From Clostridium sp. UBA5530 (lineage in GTDB: Bacteria; Bacillota; Clostridia; Clostridiales; Clostridiaceae): DNA of 43,060 nt. Where the stretch lies: contig DINW01000063.1 of the NCBI GenBank assembly GCA_002423705.1, positions 222 to 43,281 on the forward strand, given 5' to 3'. The position numbers were made by a program, and so were the translations under genes. Of this stretch, positions 24,682 to 31,882 are shown in pieces; within the stretch, counting starts at the first letter, position 1, and each line of letters opens with the position of its first letter. Below the pieces are notes generated by a model that saw only the letters and a program-made list of their open reading frames with translations, had not been told where the DNA came from and made no database searches.

Positions 24682-27600
24682 GAAGCTTATAATTGAAGGT
24701 CTTAATAGTTTTATAGATAAGCAGGATATAGATTTTGAAACCCTTACTTCTAAGGGATTATTTGGCATCTTTGGGGCAACGGGCAGTGGAAAATCTACTA
24801 TATTAGATGCTATAACTTTAGCATTATATGGAGAAATACCAAGGGATTCTAGAGAATTTATAAATACAAATTGTAAAGGCCTTACGGTATATTATGAATT
24901 TGAAATAGGGGTAGGCACAGAGAGAAAGAATTATTGTGTATATAGAGCTATAAATAAAGATTCCAAAGGGCTTTACAAATTAAAAACCTGCAGACTGTCA
25001 GAAATAGACAATGGAATTGAAAATGTAGTATCTGAAGGAGCTAGGGAGGTTAAAGATAAGGTTATTGAAATCATAGGCTTAACTTCTCAAGATTTTACTA
25101 GATCCGTAGTTTTACCCCAAGGAAAATTTAATGATTTTCTAAAGCTGTCAGGAAGCAATCGAAGGGATATGCTGGAGAGAATATTCGGACTGGAAAAATA
25201 TGGACGCGCCCTAGGGGTGAAGGTAAAAAAAGCCAAAAGAAAGAATTTGGATATGCTTACTGAACTTCAAGGAAGAAATGCTTCTTATGAAGAACGAGGT
25301 ATAAAAGAGGAACGGTATAAAGAGCTGAATCTTGCCTTAAAAGATATGATAAAAAAGGAAGAAAAGCTGAAAGTATATAAAGAAACTTTAGACAAAGAAT
25401 ATGACAATGAGAAAGCTATGTGGGATATACAAAAGGAACTTGTACAATGTGAGAAGGAATATGATGAAATTTTAAAGGATAAAGATAAAATAGAAGACCT
25501 TAGAACTAAGTATCAATGGGGTAAAAAGAGTTTCAATGTTAAATCTTTCATAGATATCCTAAAGGCCACGGAAAAAGAAGTGACTTTTATAGGTAATGAA
25601 CTTTCTAAGAATAAATCAGAATTAAAAAAGCTTCAAGATGACTTAGAGATCAAGGAAAAAGAATATAAGGAACTTTATAATAAGAAAGAGATAGAACTAC
25701 CTAATATAATAGAGAAAGAAGGACAGCTTAAAAGAGCTAAAGAGCTACTAGTAAACAAGAATAATTTGGAAAAAGATATAGGTATCCTTAGAGATAATTT
25801 CTCAATTTTAAGAAATTGTTTAAAGGAACAAGGAGAAAAACTAAAAGTATTAAAGGACACCATAATTGAAGAAGAAAAATCAAAGGAACATATGGATAAA
25901 TTAATAGAAGAAAACAGCGTAAATCCAGAGTATAGAGCTAAAGTTTACCAAGGAGCATCAATGCAAAAGGATAAGACTAGATTAAAAAAGGAAAAAGAAG
26001 AGCTTTTAAAAGAGAAGATAGAACTGGAGGAAGATTTAGATAAGAGAATATTAAAAAGCCAAGAACTTAGCTGTAAATATGAAGAAGATGAAATGAAACT
26101 TTATCAGTTAAATGAGAGGTTATTAGAAATAAAAAATAATGAAATTCAATATAAAGAAGAAGTTTTGGTAAAACATTTGAATGATATAAATTTATTAAAT
26201 ACTAATATTGAACTAGTTAAAGAAAAGAGTAGAAAAATACAGGAGGATAATAAATCCTTAAACACATTAAAAGGTCATAGACAGGCTTTAGATAATGAAA
26301 TACTTCAGAACACAAAGGAAATTGAAACATACAAAACACATATAGAGTCACTTAAGATAAATATAGATGAGCTAAGAAATAAGAATATGGCAGCTATGCT
26401 AAGATCCACCTTAAGAGAAGGGGAACCTTGTCCAGTATGTGGCTCAAGTCATCATATACTTTTGACAAAGGAACACATTGAAGACGTATCAGCTTTGGAA
26501 AGTTCACTTAAAGAAAGGGAACTTCACCTTAGTGGTCTAGAAGATAATTTAAGAGCTAAGGAACTTAAAAGACAGGGACTATTAAGTAATATAGACTTTT
26601 TAGACAATGAAATAAAAGATATAAATGCCACCATCAGCCATATAGGAGCTTTAGAAGACCTAGAAAAACAATTTAAATTGTTATCAAAGGATATAGAAAT
26701 TTTTAAAACAGAGAAGATATCATTAGAAACACAACGACAGACTTTAGAAGCTGATATGGAAGAGATTAAGAATCATAAGAATTTAATAGATAAAGAGATT
26801 TCTTCTAATAATCAGATTATAAACATAGATAAAACTAGACAAAAAGATATATGCAATAAGGCTAAACTGGTGGAGGATGCCTTAGTAAAGTTGCATGAAC
26901 AACTAGATAATATTAGTAAAGAACTATTAATATACGACTTCCCCAAAGAAGAAGATAGCATAAAAAATAAGGATGTGAATCTACAAAACCTTCTCAAGTC
27001 TTTGAAGGAAAAAGAAGAAGCATTAAAAAATATTAAAGCTAATAAGGAAAAGTTAGAAGAAACCCTTAAGGAAAAGGAAAAAGAAAAATCTAAAACAGAA
27101 GAAACAGGAGTTCAGCTATCTAAACAAATAAAAAGTATAAAAGAAGAAATAGAAAAATTAACTGAAGGCAGGGAATTGCAGCAGTATTTTGAGGAAATTA
27201 CTTTGAAGAAGGAAAATCTTATTGAAAGAGAAGAGAAATCTAGAAAAAATTTAGAAGAAGAAAAGGAATCCTGTAGCAAATTTAAGGATAAGGTGGTGTC
27301 ATTATCTGAGAGAAATGCTACATTAATAGAGGTAAGGGCAAAGCAACAAAAGGATCTGGAAAAAACTTTGAGTGAAAATAATTTCCAAAACAGTGGGTTG
27401 GCGGAAAGTTTATGGTTGCCTAAGGAACAGCTAGACATGATGGAGACAAAAATAGGAGCTTTTGATGATAAGGCAAAGGAATTAACTATAAGCATAACTG
27501 CTTTAAAAGAAAAATTACAGGGAACTAGGTTAGATGAAGAAAAGTGGAAGGAACTTTTGAACCAAAGGCAAGAATTGAAGGAACAATTAGAAGCTTTAGC

Positions 27601-28210
27601 TAAGGACATAGGAATCCATGAGGGAGAGGTAAATTCAATGAAAAAGGATTTAGAAGCTCTCAAAGAAATAAAGGCAAAACTAAAGGACTTAGCACATTTA
27701 AATAGTAACCTAGAAGACTTAGCAAAATTAATTGAAGGAAATAAATTTGTGGAATTTGTGGCTCAAAGACATTTAAAGTATATATGCTTAGAGGCATCTA
27801 GGAGATTAAAGGATATAACTAACGGGAGATATGCTCTAGAGATTGATGATGTAGGAACTTTTATAATGAGGGATGACTTTAATGGAGGAAGTAGAAGAGC
27901 CACTAGCACCCTATCGGGAGGAGAAACTTTTTTAACATCTCTATCCTTAGCGCTAGCTTTATCTTCACAAATTCAGCTTAAAGGAAGTGCACCTTTAGAG
28001 TTTTTCTTCTTAGACGAAGGCTTTGGAACTTTAGACAGTGAACTTTTAGATACGGTGATGGATTCTTTAGAAAAGCTACATTCTAAGAGACTATCCGTAG
28101 GGATTATAAGTCATGTAGAGGAGCTAAAAACTAGGGTGCCTATAAAATTAATTATAGAAGGAAATCCAAGAGATGGTAAGGGCTCTATGGTAAAAATAGA
28201 CTTAAGTTAA
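24671..28210 (+). CDS. sbcC: Exonuclease subunit SbcC (Rad50-like ATPase)
   Basis: This SMC-like ATPase has 1179 residues. Walker A GATGSGKST is at 35-43, and two very long coiled-coil arms rich in K, E and L surround the zinc hook CPVCGSSHH at 587-595. The ABC signature LSGGETFLTSLSLALALS and Walker B FFFLDEGFGTLD lie near the C-terminus. It drives ATP-dependent DNA tethering and opening for SbcD. The ATG at 24671 is chosen because GAGGAGGGAGA lies just upstream, inside the end of sbcD; earlier in-frame ATGs overlap the ribosome site. A terminator follows at 28363-28420. Confidence 0.96.
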   Translation: MKPKKLIIEGLNSFIDKQDIDFETLTSKGLFGIFGATGSGKSTILDAITLALYGEIPRDSREFINTNCKGLTVYYEFEIGVGTERKNYCVYRAINKDSKGLYKLKTCRLSEIDNGIENVVSEGAREVKDKVIEIIGLTSQDFTRSVVLPQGKFNDFLKLSGSNRRDMLERIFGLEKYGRALGVKVKKAKRKNLDMLTELQGRNASYEERGIKEERYKELNLALKDMIKKEEKLKVYKETLDKEYDNEKAMWDIQKELVQCEKEYDEILKDKDKIEDLRTKYQWGKKSFNVKSFIDILKATEKEVTFIGNELSKNKSELKKLQDDLEIKEKEYKELYNKKEIELPNIIEKEGQLKRAKELLVNKNNLEKDIGILRDNFSILRNCLKEQGEKLKVLKDTIIEEEKSKEHMDKLIEENSVNPEYRAKVYQGASMQKDKTRLKKEKEELLKEKIELEEDLDKRILKSQELSCKYEEDEMKLYQLNERLLEIKNNEIQYKEEVLVKHLNDINLLNTNIELVKEKSRKIQEDNKSLNTLKGHRQALDNEILQNTKEIETYKTHIESLKINIDELRNKNMAAMLRSTLREGEPCPVCGSSHHILLTKEHIEDVSALESSLKERELHLSGLEDNLRAKELKRQGLLSNIDFLDNEIKDINATISHIGALEDLEKQFKLLSKDIEIFKTEKISLETQRQTLEADMEEIKNHKNLIDKEISSNNQIINIDKTRQKDICNKAKLVEDALVKLHEQLDNISKELLIYDFPKEEDSIKNKDVNLQNLLKSLKEKEEALKNIKANKEKLEETLKEKEKEKSKTEETGVQLSKQIKSIKEEIEKLTEGRELQQYFEEITLKKENLIEREEKSRKNLEEEKESCSKFKDKVVSLSERNATLIEVRAKQQKDLEKTLSENNFQNSGLAESLWLPKEQLDMMETKIGAFDDKAKELTISITALKEKLQGTRLDEEKWKELLNQRQELKEQLEALAKDIGIHEGEVNSMKKDLEALKEIKAKLKDLAHLNSNLEDLAKLIEGNKFVEFVAQRHLKYICLEASRRLKDITNGRYALEIDDVGTFIMRDDFNGGSRRATSTLSGGETFLTSLSLALALSSQIQLKGSAPLEFFFLDEGFGTLDSELLDTVMDSLEKLHSKRLSVGIISHVEELKTRVPIKLIIEGNPRDGKGSMVKIDLS

Positions 28211-28362
28211 AATAAGGAATATTTGTCGAATGAAAATTAGAATTTTTGAAGAATTAAGAAGGATTTAGTAAAAAAATATAGAATAATATAATTAAAACAT
28301 AGAATAATATGTATAAAGATTACTTTTAAATCATCTAAAAACTAAAAAAATAGCATAAAATA

Positions 28363-28420
28363 GACCTATGGTGGATATAAACTCTCTCCTTTAAAATAAT
28401 ATCTGCTATAGGTCCTTTTT
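28363..28420 (+). terminator. Terminator of sbcDC
   Basis: GACCTATGGTGGATAT pairs with ATATCTGCTATAGGTC over 16 positions with three G-T pairs, followed by a T run. It is about 150 bp after sbcC; the stretch between is AT-rich and holds ATAGAATAATAT twice. Confidence 0.75.
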
Positions 28421-28435
28421 AAAACATTGAATCTA

Positions 28436-28464
28436 TTGCACTGACAATTGATTTGTGATAATAT
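28436..28464 (+). promoter_or_regulatory. Promoter of the tRNA gene
   Basis: TTGCAC (28436-28441), a 17-bp spacer and TAATAT (28459-28464) place the start about 12 bp before the tRNA. Confidence 0.5.
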
Positions 28465-28482
28465 TATTATGTTAATGAATAT

Positions 28483-28557
28483 GGGGTGTTAGTTAAACGG
28501 ATATAACATGCGGCTACGGACCGCACATTGTGGGTTCGATTCCTACACGCCCTGCCA
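28483..28557 (+). tRNA. tRNA-Arg (anticodon ACG)
   Basis: A full cloverleaf can be drawn. The acceptor arm GGGGTGT pairs with ACGCCCT, the D stem is GTTA/TAAC, and the anticodon stem TGCGG/CCGCA carries loop CTACGGA, giving anticodon ACG at 28516-28518. The T arm is GTGGG-TTCGATT-CCTAC, followed by discriminator G and an encoded CCA. A34 would be edited to inosine by TadA to read CGN codons. It stands alone, with its own promoter and terminator. Confidence 0.96.
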
Positions 28558-28563
28558 CATTTA

Positions 28564-28595
28564 AAGCTGAACTATTTTAGTTTGGCTTATTTTAT
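28564..28595 (+). terminator. Terminator of tRNA-Arg
   Basis: AAGCTGAACTA and TAGTTTGGCTT pair over 11 positions with two wobble pairs and a TTT loop. The tail ATTTTATTTT is T-rich. Confidence 0.7.
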
Positions 28596-28651
28596 TTTAG
28601 GGGTTCTTTAAGTATTCCATGATAAATTATATTAAGTATTACTAATAAATA

Positions 28652-28688
28652 AAAGGTGTTAACTGGTGAAAAAGTTAACGCCTTTATA
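28652..28688. terminator. Second hairpin, probably the end of the adh transcript
   Basis: AAAGGTGTTAACT and AGTTAACGCCTTT form a 13-bp stem with one wobble pair. It lies between the tRNA and the convergent alcohol dehydrogenase gene and can serve either strand. Confidence 0.65.
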
Positions 28689-28753
28689 TTTTGGAATTTT
28701 AAATCAGTATGAAGTTAAATTTAGTCTCAAATAGATATAAGAGAAAAACATAT

Positions 28754-29920
28754 TTATTTAGCTAAATGTAAGATCTCTATAAATTTATCCTTATCTAGAG
28801 GAATATAATGACCAACAGTAGAGGTATTATTGTTTGTAGCTCTAAGAGCCATAGCCTCAAAATGTTCCTCAGTAATGTTCAATTCTCCAAGGGTTGTTCT
28901 TAAATTAAGAGAAGAGAAAAACTCCTTTAATCTTTGAGAAAGTAGCAAGGCCATTTGTTTTTCTGTGTAGTCGTGATAATCGATGCCATACAATCTATTA
29001 GCTAATTGAGCTAACTTCTTTGGCTTGTTTAATGCCATATAGCGAGTCCAAGCAACTAGAACTACTGCCATTCCTTCACCATGAGTAAGACCATATTGGG
29101 CACTTAATTCGTGTTCTATTCTATGAGAGCCCCAATCACTTATTCTTCCAGTGTCTAAAAGATTATTATGGGCTATAGATGCTAACCATTGAACTTCAGC
29201 ACGAGCATTATAGTCCTTTGGATTCTCCATAAGGCGACCAGCATTTAACATCAATGCTTTAATTGCACCTTCAAGTAAATAATCAGTAGTATCAACGTTA
29301 TCTACATCTGTAAAGTAACGTTCTAATAAGTGAGAAAGGATGTCTGCTAGTCCACAAGATGTTTGATAAGGTGGAAGTCCCATTGTGAATCGAGGATTCA
29401 TTATTGCAAATTTAGGAATTATTAAATCACTTTCAACCCCAACCTTTAAAATTCCATTGGATATGATTGAACAGTTTGAAGTTTCAGATCCGCTGGCAGG
29501 TAAGGTTGTAATAACCCCTATAGGAATAGCAGTTTCTATATTGCTTTTACCTTCAAAAAAGTCCCATACGTCCCCATCATAAGGAATTCCAATAGATACA
29601 GCTTTAGCAGTGTCTATTGAACTTCCGCCACCTACGGCTAATACAAAATCTACTGAATTTGACTTTCCTAAAGAAACTAAGTTTCTAACTAGCTCTATCT
29701 TAGGATTAGGAACTACATTTCCTTCCTCATAAAAAGATATATTCAATTTGTGGCAAGCACTGTGTACAGTATTCCAAATGCCAAGATCCTTAATAAAGTC
29801 TCCACTATAGACTAAAAGCAAAGACTTAACGTTGTATTCTTTTAAAAGAGTTTCTATTTCTTTTTCTGCACCATCACCGAAAATAACTTTTGCAGGGTTA
29901 TTGTATTGAAAATTTATCAT
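28754..29920 (-). CDS. Iron-containing alcohol dehydrogenase (YqhD/butanol-dehydrogenase type)
   Basis: This 388-residue class-III alcohol dehydrogenase has the cofactor-binding GGGSSID (97-103) and the family block around PASGSETSNCSIISN (141-155). All four metal ligands are present: Asp193, His197, His266 and His280, with the 4- and 14-residue spacings of YqhD-type enzymes. It reduces aldehydes or oxidises alcohols with NAD(P)H. It lies 48 bp behind the DeoR-type regulator on the same strand, so they are co-transcribed. Its place beside the methylthioribose genes suggests it reduces the aldehyde the aldolase releases (acetaldehyde or methylthioacetaldehyde), which is inference. A clear ribosome site (rc of CCTCC) precedes the ATG. 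Confidence 0.92.
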   Translation of the reverse strand: MINFQYNNPAKVIFGDGAEKEIETLLKEYNVKSLLLVYSGDFIKDLGIWNTVHSACHKLNISFYEEGNVVPNPKIELVRNLVSLGKSNSVDFVLAVGGGSSIDTAKAVSIGIPYDGDVWDFFEGKSNIETAIPIGVITTLPASGSETSNCSIISNGILKVGVESDLIIPKFAIMNPRFTMGLPPYQTSCGLADILSHLLERYFTDVDNVDTTDYLLEGAIKALMLNAGRLMENPKDYNARAEVQWLASIAHNNLLDTGRISDWGSHRIEHELSAQYGLTHGEGMAVVLVAWTRYMALNKPKKLAQLANRLYGIDYHDYTEKQMALLLSQRLKEFFSSLNLRTTLGELNITEEHFEAMALRATNNNTSTVGHYIPLDKDKFIEILHLAK

Positions 29921-29968
29921 AATAAGCCTCCTATAATTGTGGTAATCTATGTGAAGGCAGACATTATA

Positions 29969-30739
29969 TTAAATATAATCTAGTTTAATATTCAATGAGG
30001 AACACTTATCTTCCCAATCTGAACTTAACTTTTTATCTGTAACTATCACATCTATACTGCTTAAATCAGCAAATATAGAATTTGTTGTTTCTGAAAATTT
30101 TGTGTGGTCAACCATTAAAAAGTTCTTTCGAGATTGCTTTAACATACAAGATCTAACCATACCTTCATTGACATTGTTGTCTACAAGGCCATAATTTATA
30201 TCTACGGAAGGACAACTTATAAAACTTTTATCAGCTACAAAGGACTGTAATGCTTCAGTAGTTCTATATCCAACAAAGGAACTATTTCTTGTAACTAAGG
30301 TACCTCCTAGACATATTACTTTAATGTTTGAAGAAGCTTCATTACATAGACTACAGATTTTTAATGAATTAGTTACAATAGTAACATTAATATTTGCTAA
30401 TATTAATTCTTGAGCTAGTGTTAAGCATGTACTGCTAGAATCTAGCAATAAAAAATCATTTTCTTCTATATAAGAATTAATGATATGTTTTGACATCAAT
30501 GTCTTTTCTTTTACAAAATAGATTTGTCTAAGTTGTAAAGGCACACCTTTTGTACACTTTTCAGGTAGGTATGCACCACCATGTATACGGATTAATTTGT
30601 GATTTTGTTCCATTTCTTTCAAATCACGCCTTATAGTTTCTTCACTACAACTCAATTGTTGACTTAATTCAGATATTAAAACACTACCATTAGAATTAAG
30701 CTGCTCTTGAATCTTACTTTGTCTATCAATTTTTAACAT
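29969..30739 (-). CDS. DeoR/GlpR-family transcriptional repressor
   Basis: This 256-residue protein has an N-terminal winged HTH (ISELSQQLSCSEETIRRDLK, residues 18-37, then the LIRIHGGA wing). The C-terminal sensor domain is of the DeoR type (DSSSTCLTLAQEL, VTNSLKICSL, CLGGTLVTRNSSFVG, FLMVDHTKF). Such sensors bind phosphorylated sugars. AAGGAG lies 9 bp before the ATG. The promoter on the minus strand is TTGTTT (30812-30817) and TATAAT (30789-30794). The 20-bp element at 30764-30783 overlaps the start site, fitting autorepression. It likely controls both its own operon with adh and the divergent aldolase-transporter-kinase-isomerase genes. Confidence 0.92.
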   Translation of the reverse strand: MLKIDRQSKIQEQLNSNGSVLISELSQQLSCSEETIRRDLKEMEQNHKLIRIHGGAYLPEKCTKGVPLQLRQIYFVKEKTLMSKHIINSYIEENDFLLLDSSSTCLTLAQELILANINVTIVTNSLKICSLCNEASSNIKVICLGGTLVTRNSSFVGYRTTEALQSFVADKSFISCPSVDINYGLVDNNVNEGMVRSCMLKQSRKNFLMVDHTKFSETTNSIFADLSSIDVIVTDKKLSSDWEDKCSSLNIKLDYI

Positions 30740-30763
30740 TACCAGGGTCTCCTTAATAAATAA

Positions 30764-30783
30764 AATTAATTGTTAAACGAATA
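30764..30783. promoter_or_regulatory. Candidate DeoR operator O1
   Basis: AATTAATTGTTAAACGAATA lies at the predicted transcription start of deoR and is repeated without a mismatch at 31550-31569. Confidence 0.6.
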
Positions 30784-30788
30784 CACAC

Positions 30789-30817
30789 ATTATATAACAT
30801 AAGTCAAATAAAAACAA
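30789..30817 (-). promoter_or_regulatory. deoR-adh promoter
   Basis: Read on the minus strand: TTGTTT (30812-30817), a 17-bp spacer, then TATAAT (30789-30794). The start would fall near 30782, inside O1. Confidence 0.55.
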
Positions 30818-30889
30818 TATAAAAGACGGGATTGCCACTAAATAAACAACAAAACTAAAAAAAATATATCAAAAAGTCACAAAAACATG

Positions 30890-30918
30890 TTTACTTTTGA
30901 ATGAATATGTTGTATATT
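30890..30918 (+). promoter_or_regulatory. Aldolase gene promoter
   Basis: TTTACT (30890-30895), 17 bp, TATATT (30913-30918). TTGTTGG directly overlaps and follows the -10 box; the same 7 bases form half of the palindrome at 31577-31590. Confidence 0.45.
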
Positions 30919-30950
30919 GTTGGTATGACATAGAGAAAGGAGGAAGAAAA

Positions 30951-31541
30951 ATGGAAGAAACCAAAAATGTACTCAATGCGGGAAAGAAGCTTTATAACCA
31001 AAAATTAGTGGCAGGAACCAGTGGAAACATAAGTATGAGAAAGATAAATAGCAATGATAATAGCTTTTTTATAACCCCAAGTAGTCTTCCTTATGACACA
31101 ATGGTTGAAGAAGATATAGTGGAAGTCGATGGAAATGGAGTTCCTAAAAATCCAAAGCAAAAACCATCATCAGAATGGAAAATGCATTTGGCTATATATA
31201 AAAAATATCCTAATATCAATGCAATTGTCCACACACATTCACCCTTTGCAACTAGTTTTGCTGTAACTAGACAAGATATCCCTCTTATTTTAATAGAGAT
31301 GAAACCGTTTTTGGGTGGAGATATCAAGGTAGCGCCTTTTAAACCAGCAGGCTCAGCAGAATTAGGAGAAGCTATACTTCCTTATTTGGAAGACAGAAAT
31401 TCATGTCTTTTAGCAAATCACGGTACTATAAGCTGTGGCAAAAGTATGGATGAGGCATATATAGCAAGTGAATATGTAGAGGATGCAGCCAAAATATATT
31501 ATTATGCTAAAACATCAGGGACTCCTGTTATACTTGAATAA
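30951..31541 (+). CDS. Class-II aldolase, FucA-like (probable 5-deoxyribulose/methylthioribulose-1-phosphate aldolase)
   Basis: This 196-residue zinc aldolase of the AraD/FucA superfamily has GTSGNIS (22-28) for phosphate binding. The catalytic and zinc residues are Glu75, His94, His96 and His157, the same spacing as E. coli FucA (73, 92, 94, 155). Known relatives split L-fuculose-1-phosphate, or 5-deoxy- and methylthio-ribulose-1-phosphate, into DHAP and an aldehyde. With mtnK and mtnA in the same cluster, the latter is more likely. The dehydratase MtnB of the aerobic methionine salvage pathway shares this fold, but none of its partner genes is here. AAAGGAGGAAG precedes the ATG at 30951. 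Confidence 0.85.
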   Translation: MEETKNVLNAGKKLYNQKLVAGTSGNISMRKINSNDNSFFITPSSLPYDTMVEEDIVEVDGNGVPKNPKQKPSSEWKMHLAIYKKYPNINAIVHTHSPFATSFAVTRQDIPLILIEMKPFLGGDIKVAPFKPAGSAELGEAILPYLEDRNSCLLANHGTISCGKSMDEAYIASEYVEDAAKIYYYAKTSGTPVILE

Positions 31542-31549
31542 ATTTTAAT

Positions 31550-31569
31550 AATTAATTGTTAAACGAATA
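31550..31569. promoter_or_regulatory. Candidate DeoR operator O2
   Basis: This is an exact copy of the 20-bp sequence at 30764-30783, placed just after the aldolase stop codon and before the transporter gene. Confidence 0.6.
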
Positions 31570-31599
31570 AATGATTTTGTTGGCCAACAATTTTCCATG

Positions 31600-31660
31600 A
31601 AGTTCAACCTAGTTTCAGATGGTATTTAAATTCCATGTGAATCTTAGTTGAACTTATCTA
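31600..31660. repeat. Dispersed palindromic repeat, copy D (best preserved)
   Basis: AAGTTCAAC...TTTCAGATGG (31600-31622) faces TCCATGTGAA...AGTTGAACTT (31632-31655) across a 9-base AT loop. About 18 of 23 arm positions pair. The element ends with TTATCTAG, shared with copy C at 20.85 kb. Confidence 0.65.
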
Positions 31661-31882
31661 GTAACTATTTGGAATTATAGCAAATTAAAAGCAGTTACTG
31701 GATTATGCCAGGAGGATATTATACAAAAAAATAAAACCAAACACGAAAGCAACCTTTATCAAGAATAAATGTATTAGTAATGACAACGTTTAAATTATTT
31801 AGTGTAAGAAATTTTAACGAAAATTTGACTTCAAGTTACTGACGTAAATCAATAAGTTTATTTATAAAGGGGAGATTAACAA

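Larger units (their letters stand above)
31542..31882. other. Intergenic region with operator O2, palindromes and repeat copy D
   Basis: No gene is convincing in these 341 bp. In order: the second copy of the 20-bp operator candidate (31550-31569), the perfect 14-bp palindrome TTGTTGGCCAACAA (31577-31590), the palindromic repeat (31600-31660), then an AT-rich stretch. An AGGAGG at about 31711 is followed by ATA rather than a usual start codon and only 15 codons. Confidence 0.5.

Noticed and set aside
28278..28312. Short direct repeat ATAGAATAATAT behind sbcC
   Set aside because: Two copies in a very AT-rich stretch are expected by chance; no CRISPR-like periodicity exists.
28490..28507. Third copy of the O1/O2 operator (GTTAAACGGATA)
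   Set aside because: This is the D-arm of tRNA-Arg; the match is explained by tRNA sequence.
30764..30783. Rex redox-regulator site (TTGTTAA-N4-TTAACAA)
   Set aside because: Only the left half TTGTTAA fits; the right half does not match in either copy, and a DeoR gene is adjacent.
30951..31541. Aldolase gene as mtnB, the methylthioribulose-1-phosphate dehydratase
   Set aside because: The fold is shared, but Glu75 and the three His residues have the exact FucA spacing, and the later aerobic salvage genes are absent from the cluster. It remains possible until tested.
31710..31768. Small gene starting at ATA behind an AGGAGG
   Set aside because: It would use a very rare start codon and stop after 15 codons; nothing supports translation.
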